Shown in pieces: positions 53,793-62,382 of a DNA stretch of 64,000 nt; position 1 is the first letter of the stretch, and the number at the start of each line of letters is the position of its first letter. The stretch covers positions 19,662 to 83,661 of the forward strand of contig JAKAOK010000005.1 of the NCBI GenBank assembly GCA_021812245.1, read 5' to 3'. The stretch is from a bacterium (GTDB lineage Bacteria; SZUA-79; Acidulodesulfobacterales; Acidulodesulfobacteraceae). The position numbers and the translations under genes were made by a program. The notes beneath the pieces are model-generated. The model saw only the letters and a program-made list of their open reading frames with translations, was not told the DNA's origin and made no database searches.

Positions 53793-54584
53793 CTATTTTG
53801 AATATAGCATTATTTTTTTCAGATAATTCAAAGACTTCGTTCCGTATTCGTTCATTTTATTCTGTTCATATACGGAAGAAAATATCTTTTTAGCTTTATT
53901 ATATCTTTTTCGGTTAAAATATATAACTCCCTCATAATATTTCGCGGGCGTAAAAAACATATCAAGTTTTATAACTTTTTTAAAGTTACGCAGGCTTTTG
54001 TTTAAATTTCCTTTAATTAGATAATATTTACCGAGATAATAATACGTTAAAAAATATTTCTTATTAAGAAGTTTGGATATGGTTAATATTTTTTTTGCTT
54101 TTTCCGGCTTATTTTCAGCAAAATATATTTTTGCCAGCTGGGTATAGCTTTGATATGGCCTGTTGTAGAAAGGATTCTTTAATGCTTTTTTAAGATATAT
54201 TTTTGCGGGCGGGTAATCTTTTCTTTTTATGTAAATGATAGCTAAATTGTAATAGGCGTCGGAAAATTGCGGATCAATCATTACCGCTTTCTTGAAATTT
54301 TTTACGGCTTTGCTTTCTCTGGCGGTTTCCATATAAACCATTCCTATAGCATTGTAATTTTTCGCCGAATATGGATTTAAGGTCTTCGCTTTGATAAACT
54401 CCTGAATCGCTTTTATAAAATTTCCGTTCTGGTAAAAACCGACGCCGAGCCTGTAGTATAGGTTGGATTTAAGCTTATTCTTTTTAGGAACCTGCGACAG
54501 GCCGCAACCAGATAATGTCGCAAAAACAACGGTTATAAGAAAAAATAAGCCGATAAACTTTAAGGTTTTAATTGTTTCCCTCAT
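53793..54584 (-). CDS. TPR-repeat lipoprotein (PilF/PilW-like)
   Basis: A 263-residue lipoprotein with signal and lipobox LSGC (cysteine about residue 27), then five or more tetratricopeptide repeats: YYRLGVGFYQNGNFIKAIQE, AKNYNAIGMVYMETARESKA, AYYNLAIIYIKRKDYPPAKI and others. This is the layout of PilF/PilW, the pilotin that places PilQ in the outer membrane, and pilQ lies nearby, but TPR lipoproteins are widespread and the match is not specific. 10 bp before rodZ. Confidence 0.75.
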   Translation of the reverse strand: MRETIKTLKFIGLFFLITVVFATLSGCGLSQVPKKNKLKSNLYYRLGVGFYQNGNFIKAIQEFIKAKTLNPYSAKNYNAIGMVYMETARESKAVKNFKKAVMIDPQFSDAYYNLAIIYIKRKDYPPAKIYLKKALKNPFYNRPYQSYTQLAKIYFAENKPEKAKKILTISKLLNKKYFLTYYYLGKYYLIKGNLNKSLRNFKKVIKLDMFFTPAKYYEGVIYFNRKRYNKAKKIFSSVYEQNKMNEYGTKSLNYLKKIMLYSK

Positions 54585-54607
54585 ATTTTATAATTTATAA
54601 GTATAAG

Positions 54608-55519
54608 CTACTCCGAAAGCTCCTCAAAATAAGTCATTTCCCTAAATTTTTTAAACCTGCCTTTAATTTCGTCGTTGTTTATAGATAAAAACCTGTTTAC
54701 CGAAAAACCTTCGACGGCAAAAGACGCCATAATATTTCCGAATACAAGAGCTTTTTTGAGATTTTCGAACGTCATATCGCCGGTATTGTCTATATATCCT
54801 AAAAATCCGCCGGCAAAAGAATCCCCCGCACCGGTAGGGTCTATTACGTTCTCTAACGGATAAGCAGGAACCATAAAGAATTTGTTTTCAAAAAACATCG
54901 TGGCGCCGTAAGCGCCTCTTTTTAAAATTAATATTTTGGCGCCTGATTTGAGAATGGCTTTGGCGCATAAAAAAATAGAGGACTCCCCCGTCAAAAGTCT
55001 TGCCTCGGATTCGTTTATAATAAATATATCGGTCAGTTCAATAACTTTCATAAGTTTTTCCTTTTTCCCTTCTATCCAGAAATTCATAGTATCGAGAGCG
55101 GTGAGCCTTGGAGCGCCCATCTGTTTTAATGCGTCAAACTGAATATCTGGGTCTATATTAGCAAGAAAAAGCATATCGTTTTTTGAGCTATGGGGAACGA
55201 CAGGCTTAAACGAAGAAAATACCCCGAGTTCGGTCATAAGGGTTTCCGGGTCGGACATATCGTATCCGTATCTGCCTTTCCACCTAAAAGTTTTCCCTTC
55301 TTCCGTCTTTATACCCTTGACATCTATCGACCTGTCCTTAAAAACGTTTAGATGCTTCCTGTCGAAATCATTTCCCACAGTGCCTATAATTTTTACGTCC
55401 GTCAGAAAGGACGCCGCCAGCGAAAAATAAGTTGCCGAACCTCCTAGAATATCTCCTGTTTTATCAAAAGGAGTTTCTATATTATCTATCGCGATAGAAC
55501 CTATAACCGTAACCGCCAT
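54608..55519 (-). CDS. PfkB-family carbohydrate/nucleoside kinase
   Basis: A 303-residue ribokinase-fold kinase with GGSATYFSLAASFLT (substrate side), IFIINESEARLLTG and the catalytic anion-hole motif NVIDPTGAGDSFAGGFLG. The substrate cannot be read from sequence; this subgroup is often labelled sugar kinase. Grouped with a 53-residue lipoprotein gene upstream (28 bp) and the TPR lipoprotein downstream (23 bp). Confidence 0.9.
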   Translation of the reverse strand: MAVTVIGSIAIDNIETPFDKTGDILGGSATYFSLAASFLTDVKIIGTVGNDFDRKHLNVFKDRSIDVKGIKTEEGKTFRWKGRYGYDMSDPETLMTELGVFSSFKPVVPHSSKNDMLFLANIDPDIQFDALKQMGAPRLTALDTMNFWIEGKKEKLMKVIELTDIFIINESEARLLTGESSIFLCAKAILKSGAKILILKRGAYGATMFFENKFFMVPAYPLENVIDPTGAGDSFAGGFLGYIDNTGDMTFENLKKALVFGNIMASFAVEGFSVNRFLSINNDEIKGRFKKFREMTYFEELSE

Positions 55520-55547
55520 TCCGCCCTCCGTTTGATTATTTTCATTG

Positions 55548-55709
55548 TTATTTCTTAGTTACGGGAGACTGGACGCCGTAACCCTGTTTTGCGGCAAGAT
55601 AACCGGTAGTGCCTGCAAGTCCGCCGACGAGCATAAGGGCGCACCCGCTTAAAAAATTTATTGCGCCGAATAAAATCAGCCCAAGAGCTATAAGTTTTAT
55701 TTTTTTCAT
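55548..55709 (-). CDS. Small 53-residue lipoprotein
   Basis: Found by reading the gap by eye. It begins MKKIKLIALGLILFGAINFL and has a lipobox LSGC (cysteine at residue 23), followed by LMLVGGLAGTTGYLAAKQGY and SPVTKK. AAGGAG lies 9 nt ahead of the ATG. The glycine-rich segment after the lipobox resembles small DUF3568-like or entericidin-like lipoproteins, without a firm match. It is first in a unit with PfkB, the TPR lipoprotein and rodZ. Confidence 0.8.
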   Translation of the reverse strand: MKKIKLIALGLILFGAINFLSGCALMLVGGLAGTTGYLAAKQGYGVQSPVTKK

Positions 55710-55778
55710 TTAATTTTAATTCTCCTTTTTGTTTAAATTTTATTCAATCTTATAGGTATTGAAATAAATATTTAAAAT

Positions 55779-55814
55779 TAGTAGAATATAATAAATTTTT
55801 TATATATTCTACTA
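55779..55814 (+). promoter_or_regulatory. 12-bp-arm inverted repeat upstream of purH
   Basis: Arms TAGTAGAATATA / TATATTCTACTA are separated by 12 bp and end 47 bp before the purH ATG. A TATAAT (55787-55792) lies inside the left arm and spacer. It could be an operator controlling the purine operon, but no known PurR site is recognised. Confidence 0.45.
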
Positions 55815-55861
55815 TATGTAATATTTTAAAATCAAATTAAAATCAACAGGAATTTATAATT

Positions 55862-57454
55862 ATGCACAAAACAAGACATGCCCTTATTTCGGTTTACGAC
55901 AAAACCGGAATAACTGAACTGGCTACGCATCTGGAAATTGCCGGCTATACCGTAATAGCAACCGGAAACACATATAAATTTTTAAAATCGGCGGGTATTA
56001 CAAAGTTAAAAAAAATAGATGAAATAACCGGCTTCCCCGAAATATTGAACGGAAGGGTAAAAACATTACATCCGGCTATTTTCGGCGGGATTTTATCCAT
56101 AAGAGAAAACGAAAACCACAGGGACGATTTAATAAAAAACGGCATAATACCTATAGATTTCGTCGTGGTGAACCTTTATCCTTTTAAAGAAATGAGGGAC
56201 AAAGATATAACTTTCGACGAAAAACTTGAATTCATAGATATAGGGGGCGTGTCGCTGTTAAGAGCGGCGGCGAAAAATTTTAAAGACGTAACCGTGGTTA
56301 TAGACCCGTCCTTTTATGAAGATATAATTTTATTTCTTAAAAACAAGCAGGAAATTCCGGTTGAAATTAAAAAATTTTACGCATATGAAACCTTTAAACT
56401 TACCTCGGAATACGATGGAATGATAGCAGGCTTTTTAAATCCTGATAAAAACGCCGGTTCGCTCATAGACGCCTCTTTTTATAAAAACGAAACCGGAAAA
56501 GAGTTGAATTTTAACCTCAAAAAATCATTCAATCTAAGATACGGAGAAAACCCGCACCAGAAAGCGGCTTTTTACGGAACGGGCACATCTTCGCCTTTCG
56601 AAAAACTTTCCGGAAAAGATATATCGTACAACAATTTATTAGATATAGATTCAACTCTAGGCATTATTAAAGATTTCGACGGAAATCAAACAAACGGCTT
56701 TTTTTCCGCGGTAATCAAACATACAAACCCCTGCGGCGCAGCGCTCAGCGATATTTCTTTGAAAGACGCTTTTCTGAAAGCCCGAAAAACAGACGAAATA
56801 TCTTCTTACGGCGGGATAATAGGCTTTAATAAGAAATTAGACAAAGAAACCGCCGCGGAAATTAAACCTTTTTTCGTTGAAATAATTATAGCCCCTGAAT
56901 ACTCTAAGGAAGCGCTAAAAATATTAGAACCCAAAAAAAACACGATAATAATACGCTATAACGATGATTTTATGCGCCGGAACAACGAACTACCGTCTTT
57001 CAGGAGCGCTTCCGGCGGAATCCTCGTTCAGGAAAAAGACGACATTCCCGACATTACGTCCAATTTTAAAACCGTCACAAACGTTAAAATGCAGGAACCG
57101 GTTTTAAACGACCTTATATTTGCATGGAAAATCGCCAAGCACGTCAAATCAAATGCTATAGTATATGCAAAAAACGGGATGACCGTAGGCATAGGAGCGG
57201 GACAGATGTCGAGAATAGACAGCGCCGTCTTTGCCCGCGAAAAAATGAAAAATGCTTACGGCGAGATAAAAGATTTTGTTATGGCGTCCGACGGCTTTTT
57301 CCCTTTTAAAGATTCCGTGGAATACGCGGCTGAAATAGGCGTAAACGGTATAATACAGCCGGGAGGGTCTATCAGGGACGACGAGGTTATAGGGGCGGCG
57401 AACAGATTAAATATACCTATGATTTTCACCGGCATCAGGCATTTTAAACATTAA
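55862..57454 (+). CDS. purH: Bifunctional AICAR transformylase / IMP cyclohydrolase
   Basis: A 530-residue enzyme for the last two steps of IMP synthesis. The N-terminal cyclohydrolase starts HALISVYDKTGITELATHL and has NGRVKTLHPAIFGGIL. The C-terminal transformylase has KSFNLRYGENPHQKAAFYG, AVIKHTNPCGAA (catalytic KHxNPC) and SDGFFPFKDSVEYAAE with GVNGIIQPGGSIRDDEVI. Complete. It heads the plus-strand purine unit with purD 29 bp later. Confidence 0.99.
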   Translation: MHKTRHALISVYDKTGITELATHLEIAGYTVIATGNTYKFLKSAGITKLKKIDEITGFPEILNGRVKTLHPAIFGGILSIRENENHRDDLIKNGIIPIDFVVVNLYPFKEMRDKDITFDEKLEFIDIGGVSLLRAAAKNFKDVTVVIDPSFYEDIILFLKNKQEIPVEIKKFYAYETFKLTSEYDGMIAGFLNPDKNAGSLIDASFYKNETGKELNFNLKKSFNLRYGENPHQKAAFYGTGTSSPFEKLSGKDISYNNLLDIDSTLGIIKDFDGNQTNGFFSAVIKHTNPCGAALSDISLKDAFLKARKTDEISSYGGIIGFNKKLDKETAAEIKPFFVEIIIAPEYSKEALKILEPKKNTIIIRYNDDFMRRNNELPSFRSASGGILVQEKDDIPDITSNFKTVTNVKMQEPVLNDLIFAWKIAKHVKSNAIVYAKNGMTVGIGAGQMSRIDSAVFAREKMKNAYGEIKDFVMASDGFFPFKDSVEYAAEIGVNGIIQPGGSIRDDEVIGAANRLNIPMIFTGIRHFKH

Positions 57455-57483
57455 AGAGAAAATGGAAGGAACAACAATCTAAA

Positions 57484-58773
57484 ATGAAGATATTGATTAT
57501 AGGCTCCGGCGGCAGGGAAAACGCTATAGCCTCCGCTATCAAAAAATCAAAAAAAGAGACCGAAATATACTGCGCTCCGGGAAACGGGGGAACGGCCGAA
57601 ATTGCGGCAAACGTTCCTATTAAGCAGGACGATATAAAAGGGCTTCTTTCTTTCGCCCTTGAAAACAAAATAGATTTAACCGTAGTAGGACCTGAAATTC
57701 CCCTGTCTATGGGCATAGCCGATAAATTTACGGCGGCAGGATTAAAAATATTCGGACCGGATAGAAAAGCGTCCCTCTTAGAGTCGTCAAAAAAATTCGC
57801 TAAAGATTTCCTCAGAAAATATAATATCAAAACTGCCGAATACGAATCGTTCACGAATTTTCAAGACGCCCAAAACTTCGTTAAACAAAAAAAACATCCA
57901 TTAGTCATTAAGGCAAGCGGACTTGCCGCCGGAAAAGGGGTTTTTATTTCCGAAAATGCGGAAGAATCAAAAAAAATATTGGACTCCATTTTTAACGGAA
58001 AAATATTTGGAAAAAGCGGGGAAACCGTCGTAATAGAAGATTACATCGAGGGATTTGAACTGTCTTATATGATAGTCGCGGACGGAGCTTCCTATAAGCC
58101 GTTAATCACAAGTATGGATTACAAAAAAATTGGGGACGGGGATGCCGGAGAAAATACCGGCGGCATGGGCGCCGTTACGCCAAATCCCTATGTTTCCGAA
58201 GACCTTGTAGATAAAATAAATAAAACGGTTATAGAACCGGCTCTCGAAGGGCTTAAAAAAGAGGGAATAAAATACAAAGGGATACTCTATGCCGGCCTCA
58301 TGATTAAAGGCGATGAAATTTACGTTCTCGAATTCAACGTAAGGTTCGGCGACCCGGAAACGCAGGCTATACTTATAAGGCTCGAATCCGATATAATAGA
58401 TTTGTTTTTAAGCGTAATAAACGAAAATTTAAAAGACTATAAATTAATTTTTGACGATAATAAATCCATATGCCTCGTTCTTGCTTCCGGCGGATATCCC
58501 AAGGATTATAAAGCCGGATATGAAATTTTTTTCGATAAGAAACTTCATAATCGCGACCAAATTAGTGAAAGCGGCGCCGAATATTATATTTTCCACGCTG
58601 GAACAAAAAAAATAAACGAAAAATACTTCACGGACGGCGGCAGGGTTTTAAATATCTGCGCAAAAGGAAAAGGGGCTGAAATAGCCGACATAGTTTATGA
58701 TAACGCAGAAAAAATTAATTTTGAAAATAAATACTGCAGAAAAGATATAGGAAAAATTTATGTCCGCCCATAA
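57484..58773 (+). CDS. purD: Phosphoribosylamine-glycine ligase (GARS)
   Basis: A 429-residue ATP-grasp enzyme for the second step of purine synthesis: MKILIIGSGGRENAIA, KASGLAAGKGVFI, DYKKIGDGDAGENTGGMGAVTPNPY and EFNVRFGDPETQAIL. Complete length. Its end overlaps the EamA-like gene by 14 bp. Confidence 0.99.
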   Translation: MKILIIGSGGRENAIASAIKKSKKETEIYCAPGNGGTAEIAANVPIKQDDIKGLLSFALENKIDLTVVGPEIPLSMGIADKFTAAGLKIFGPDRKASLLESSKKFAKDFLRKYNIKTAEYESFTNFQDAQNFVKQKKHPLVIKASGLAAGKGVFISENAEESKKILDSIFNGKIFGKSGETVVIEDYIEGFELSYMIVADGASYKPLITSMDYKKIGDGDAGENTGGMGAVTPNPYVSEDLVDKINKTVIEPALEGLKKEGIKYKGILYAGLMIKGDEIYVLEFNVRFGDPETQAILIRLESDIIDLFLSVINENLKDYKLIFDDNKSICLVLASGGYPKDYKAGYEIFFDKKLHNRDQISESGAEYYIFHAGTKKINEKYFTDGGRVLNICAKGKGAEIADIVYDNAEKINFENKYCRKDIGKIYVRP

Positions 58774-59188
58774 ATTAAAACCGCAGGTGTTAATAAATCT
58801 CACGGTAAGTATTTTTATGGGCGTTTTTGCCCAGCTGCTGATGAAATACGGCATGATTAATCTAAAAAAAACTGCCGGATATCATAAACATATCGCTTTC
58901 ATTGAAATTATAAAAATTTTATTTATTATTTTTATGGATAAATTTGTCGCCGCCGGAATAGTTCTATATTTAATATCAATGTTTTTTTGGATAAAGGTGT
59001 TATCGAAAATAGACCTGTCCGTCGCCTATCCGTTTGTGAGCATCGGCATAATTATAACCGTGATACTTGCCGCTTTAACGCTCGGAGAATCGGTTCCCCC
59101 TATGAGGTGGCTTGGAATATTTATCACGCTCTGCGGAGTTTACGTTATAGTTTCGTCGCACAAAGAAACGCCGGAAAATAAAAAATAA
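58760..59188 (+). CDS. Small EamA/SMR-like membrane transporter
   Basis: A 142-residue protein with four membrane segments. The first contains GVFAQLLMKYGM and the last two FVSIGIIITVILAALTLGESVPPMRWLGIFITLCGVYVIVSS, the pattern of half-size EamA/ArnE-type proteins. Such proteins flip lipid-linked sugars or export small molecules. No partner EmrE-like gene is adjacent. It is tightly packed between purD and the TsaC-like gene. Confidence 0.8.
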   Translation: MSAHKLKPQVLINLTVSIFMGVFAQLLMKYGMINLKKTAGYHKHIAFIEIIKILFIIFMDKFVAAGIVLYLISMFFWIKVLSKIDLSVAYPFVSIGIIITVILAALTLGESVPPMRWLGIFITLCGVYVIVSSHKETPENKK

Positions 59189-59194
59189 ATAAAA

Positions 59195-59845
59195 ATGGTA
59201 AAAATTTACGAATTCGACGCTTTAAGCGATAAGGATTATAAAGATATCAAAAACCATTTGCAAACCTCAGGCATTATAATCTATCCAACGGAAACTTCTT
59301 ACGCCGTAGGCGGAAATGCCTTGGACAACCGCGCCGTAAAAAAAATTTACGATTTAAAAGGACGGAATTTCGATAAACCGCTTCCCGTATTAGTTAAGAA
59401 TTTGAATATGCTGGTAAATATCGCCGGGGTGGGCAGGCGGGAAGAAGACGTAATATCGAAATTTTGGCCCGGACCGCTTACGATTATTTTTAATTTAAAA
59501 TCGAAAAAACATGCCGAAAATTATTTATTTGCCGCCGGTACGGGGTCGGTAGGCGCAAGAATTTCTCCGCACCCTTTTGCCTCGAGACTCTTTGAAGAAA
59601 TCGATTTCCCTCTGGTATCCACAAGCGCAAATATTTCAGGCAAAGAAAATTTTTCGGATTTTAACGAATTAAACGAAAGATTTTTAAGCGGTCTGAACGG
59701 TATGAATATTTTAGCGGTAAGCGCCGGCGAGCTTGCCGGAGGCTCATCCACTATAATAAAAATAGGGAAAAAAGATATAGAAATAATCCGCGAAGGGGAT
59801 AATAACGTTAAAAAAAGGCTGATGTGTTCGATGAAAAATAATTAA
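59195..59845 (+). CDS. tsaC: Threonylcarbamoyl-AMP synthase (YrdC/Sua5 domain)
   Basis: A 216-residue YrdC-domain protein: GIIIYPTETSYAVGGNALDNRAVKKIYDLKGRNFDKPLPVL, FWPGPLTIIFNL and GSVGARISPHPFASRLF, with PLVSTSANISGKEN, all diagnostic. Makes the intermediate for t6A37 tRNA modification. No Sua5 C-terminal domain, so TsaC-type. 6 bp after the transporter gene. Confidence 0.93.
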   Translation: MVKIYEFDALSDKDYKDIKNHLQTSGIIIYPTETSYAVGGNALDNRAVKKIYDLKGRNFDKPLPVLVKNLNMLVNIAGVGRREEDVISKFWPGPLTIIFNLKSKKHAENYLFAAGTGSVGARISPHPFASRLFEEIDFPLVSTSANISGKENFSDFNELNERFLSGLNGMNILAVSAGELAGGSSTIIKIGKKDIEIIREGDNNVKKRLMCSMKNN

Positions 59846-59863
59846 ACGATAGGAGAAAAAAAT

Positions 59864-60805
59864 ATGAAACATGCAGGGCATATGGAAAACAAATCGGATA
59901 TTTTGGGAGTAATAGGCGGAAGCGGTTTATATCAGATGGACGGGCTGAAAAACATCAGGGAGGAATCGGTAAACACCCCTTTTGGAAACCCGTCCGATAA
60001 GCTCGTATTCGGGGAAATAAACGGCAGAAAGCTGGTTTTTCTGCCGAGACACGGAAAAGGGCACAAAATACTCCCGTCCGAAATAAATTATGCCGCAAAT
60101 ATCTATGCATTGAAGGTTTCCGGGGTCAAAAAAGTAATTTCGGTCAGCGCGGTAGGAAGCCTTAAAAAAGAGATTAAACCCGGGGATATGGTCATAGTTG
60201 ACCAGTTTTTCGATTTTACGAAAAACAGGAGAAGCACTTTTTTCGGAAACGGTCTTGTAGCCCATGTTTCGATGGCGGAGCCGGTCTGTCTTTATCTGCG
60301 CAAAATAGTCGCGGATTCGTGTAAATCGCTTGATATTCCCTACCATAAAAGCGGCTCTTATTTGTGCATAGAAGGTCCTCAGTTTTCCACAAAAGCGGAG
60401 TCTCTTTTTTATAAGAATAACGGCTTCGACGTAATCGGTATGACTAACGCCACGGAAGCCAAACTCGCGAGGGAAGCGGAGCTATGCTACGCCACCATAG
60501 CTATGGCGACGGATTACGACTGCTGGCATGAGGAAGAAGACAACGTCAACGCCGATATGATTATTAAGATTCTCCTGGAAAATGTCGAAAAAGCAAAAAA
60601 TATCATTAAAGAATCGGTAGCCAAAATCGATTTCGCGCACAACGAATGCGGTATGGACGGCGGCACAGACGGCGTTAGCGGAGAAGGAAACGGCAAAAAT
60701 ATATGCTCCTGCGGCTTGTCCCTGCAAAAGGCCGTCGTAACGGCAAAAAAAGACGTTCCTGAGGAAACGCTGAAAAAATTGTCGATATTCAATTTATACG
60801 ATTAA
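59864..60805 (+). CDS. mtnP: S-methyl-5'-thioadenosine phosphorylase
   Basis: A 313-residue MTAP/PNP-family phosphorylase. Motifs: [74 protein letters not shown] and [19 protein letters not shown]. It cleaves methylthioadenosine to adenine, which Apt (4.8 kb) can salvage. The C-terminal 60 residues beyond the core are longer than usual and include several cysteines. AGGAG precedes the ATG. Confidence 0.93.
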   Translation: MKHAGHMENKSDILGVIGGSGLYQMDGLKNIREESVNTPFGNPSDKLVFGEINGRKLVFLPRHGKGHKILPSEINYAANIYALKVSGVKKVISVSAVGSLKKEIKPGDMVIVDQFFDFTKNRRSTFFGNGLVAHVSMAEPVCLYLRKIVADSCKSLDIPYHKSGSYLCIEGPQFSTKAESLFYKNNGFDVIGMTNATEAKLAREAELCYATIAMATDYDCWHEEEDNVNADMIIKILLENVEKAKNIIKESVAKIDFAHNECGMDGGTDGVSGEGNGKNICSCGLSLQKAVVTAKKDVPEETLKKLSIFNLYD

Positions 60806-60847
60806 TTGTATTAACGGCGGAGAATGGATTGTCAAGGGTTTACGATA

Positions 60848-61032
60848 CCCTAAATCCCGATTTGGAAATTTATTTTCTGGATGAGCTTCGCTGTACTTCG
60901 TTTCCTGCCTACGCAGGAATGACAATTCCGGAATTTAAGATTTCACCCAACGGGTGTCATTCCCGCGAAAGCGGGAATCCAGTGTTATTTAGTATTAGAA
61001 CTTATAAATATTTTCTAAATCGGGATTTGGGG
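60848..61032. mobile_element. MITE-like element between mtnP and purE
   Basis: Left end CCCTAAATCCCGATTTGGAA and right end TTTCTAAATCGGGATTTGGGG. The interior ATGACAATTCCGGAATTTAAG and CATTCCCGCGAAAGCGGGAAT match 22599-22827, but the CCCGTCTGC/GCAGACGGG hairpin is missing, so this is a deletion variant. Confidence 0.8.
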
Positions 61033-61052
61033 ATACTCTTAGAGCTTGCAGT

Positions 61053-61155
61053 TATAACTCCCCTCCTTTTTAAGATATATTTTTCTGCATGTTTAGGGAA
61101 AGCACGCCTTTTCCTGCAGAAAAATATGGGAGCCCGTAAGGGCGGGGTGGTTATA
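61053..61155. repeat. Two-hairpin TAAC-type repeat split by a palindrome, upstream of purE
   Basis: The outer ends TATAACTCCCCTCCTTTTTAAG and GCCCGTAAGGGCGGGGTGG-TTATA match the element at 20024-20077 in reverse orientation. In the middle lies a 51-bp palindromic insert with 13-bp perfect arms ATATTTTTCTGCA (61077-61089) / TGCAGAAAAATAT (61115-61127). A GNRA-type loop caps the GCCC-GTAA-GGGC hairpin. Only 47 bp separate it from purE, so it may be transcribed with it. Confidence 0.7.
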
Positions 61156-61202
61156 CAAAATAAAAACTTTTTAATAATTAACAACAATAGGAGATTAATT
61201 TT

Positions 61203-61694
61203 ATGGACGTTTTAATATTAACAGGTTCTAAAAACGATCTGGGCGATATAGACGGTGCGGTTCAAACGCTTAAAAAATTCGGAATTTCTTATGAACTGCA
61301 TATTTCGTCCGCCCATAGAACTTTAAAAAGAACCGTGGAACTCGTAGAATCCGCAGAAAAAAAAGGCGTAAAGGTAATAATCGCCGCCGCAGGCATGAGT
61401 GCCCATCTCCCCGGCGTTATTGCGGCGATGACTATTCTTCCAGTCATAGGCGTTCCGCTTAACGCTTCCGCCCTTAACGGATTGGACAGCCTTATGTCAA
61501 TAGTCCAGATGCCTGGCGGAATACCGGTCGCGACGACGGCAATAGGCAAAAGCGGATGTATTAATGCCGCCCTTTTAGCCGTATCTATTCTTGCCTTATC
61601 CGATGCGGCTCTGACCGAAAAATTAAAACGCTACAGGAAGGAAATAGAAGACTCGGTAATTCAAGCAGATGAAGAAATCAATAAAGAAATTTGA
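61203..61694 (+). CDS. purE: N5-carboxyaminoimidazole ribonucleotide mutase PurE
   Basis: A 163-residue class I PurE: LTGSKNDLGDIDGAVQTLKKFGISYELHISSAHRT, IAAAGMSAHLPGVIAAMTILPVIGVPL and VQMPGGIPVATTAIG. The ATG has a weak AGGAG-like site (ATAGGAG). It stands apart from purH-purD because of two repeats. PurK is not in the window. Confidence 0.97.
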   Translation: MDVLILTGSKNDLGDIDGAVQTLKKFGISYELHISSAHRTLKRTVELVESAEKKGVKVIIAAAGMSAHLPGVIAAMTILPVIGVPLNASALNGLDSLMSIVQMPGGIPVATTAIGKSGCINAALLAVSILALSDAALTEKLKRYRKEIEDSVIQADEEINKEI

Positions 61695-61711
61695 AAGGAG
61701 ATGTCGCAAAA

Positions 61712-62293
61712 ATGAAAAATATAATCGAAAAAAGATTTGCAGAAGCAAAAGCGCTCTTGGAACTTACCTCTAATAATGCACAAATTTTAAAAACCGTAGA
61801 GGAAATATCTAAGACTATTATTTCGGCATACGATAACGGCAGAAAGGTTTTTATCGCCGGAAACGGGGGGTCGGCAGCGGACGCCCAGCACATTGCGGCA
61901 GAGCTTGTTTCGAGGTTTTACAAGGAAAGAAAAGCGCTTGCCGCCGAAAGCCTTACGGTAAATACGTCAAATCTGACGGCTATAGCTAACGATTACGATT
62001 TTTCGGTAGTTTTCTCGCGCCAGCTCGAAGCAAACGCACGCAAGGGGGACATCTTCTGGGGAATATCGACGTCCGGCAACTCTAAAAATATTTTATCAGC
62101 CATTCATACCGCAAAAAATATCGGCATGAAAATAATCGGTTTTACGGGCGAAGGCGGCGGCAAAATGGCGGAGCCGAAAATGTGCGACCTGCTTATTAGA
62201 ATTCCGTCTAAAGACACGCCTAGAATTCAGGAAAATCACATTTTAATGGCCCATATTATCTGCGAAATAGTCGAAAACAGTCTGTTTACCTAA
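61712..62293 (+). CDS. gmhA: Sedoheptulose-7-phosphate isomerase
   Basis: A 193-residue SIS-domain isomerase starting the ADP-heptose pathway for lipopolysaccharide inner core. Motifs: GRKVFIAGNGGSAADAQHIAAELVSRF, FWGISTSGNSKNILSAI and RIPSKDTPRIQENHILMAHIICEIVE. I chose ATG at 61712, 11 nt after AAAGGAG, over an in-frame TTG at 61691 that overlaps the purE stop. It suggests the cell makes heptose-containing LPS. Confidence 0.94.
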   Translation: MKNIIEKRFAEAKALLELTSNNAQILKTVEEISKTIISAYDNGRKVFIAGNGGSAADAQHIAAELVSRFYKERKALAAESLTVNTSNLTAIANDYDFSVVFSRQLEANARKGDIFWGISTSGNSKNILSAIHTAKNIGMKIIGFTGEGGGKMAEPKMCDLLIRIPSKDTPRIQENHILMAHIICEIVENSLFT

Positions 62294-62382
62294 CATTAAT
62301 AGCAGGTCATCCTTTTTAATTTACATATCCTCTATAGAAAATTCCTCAAATTCAAAATGATATCCTTCTAAAACAGCGGGCG

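Noticed and set aside
61053..61155. Riboswitch (purine or ZTP type) upstream of purE
   Set aside because: The conserved core bases of those classes are not visible, and the halves match a dispersed repeat elsewhere in the window.
60829..61215. 128-codon open frame upstream of purE
   Set aside because: It consists of two repeats read through and overlaps the purE start; no family resemblance.
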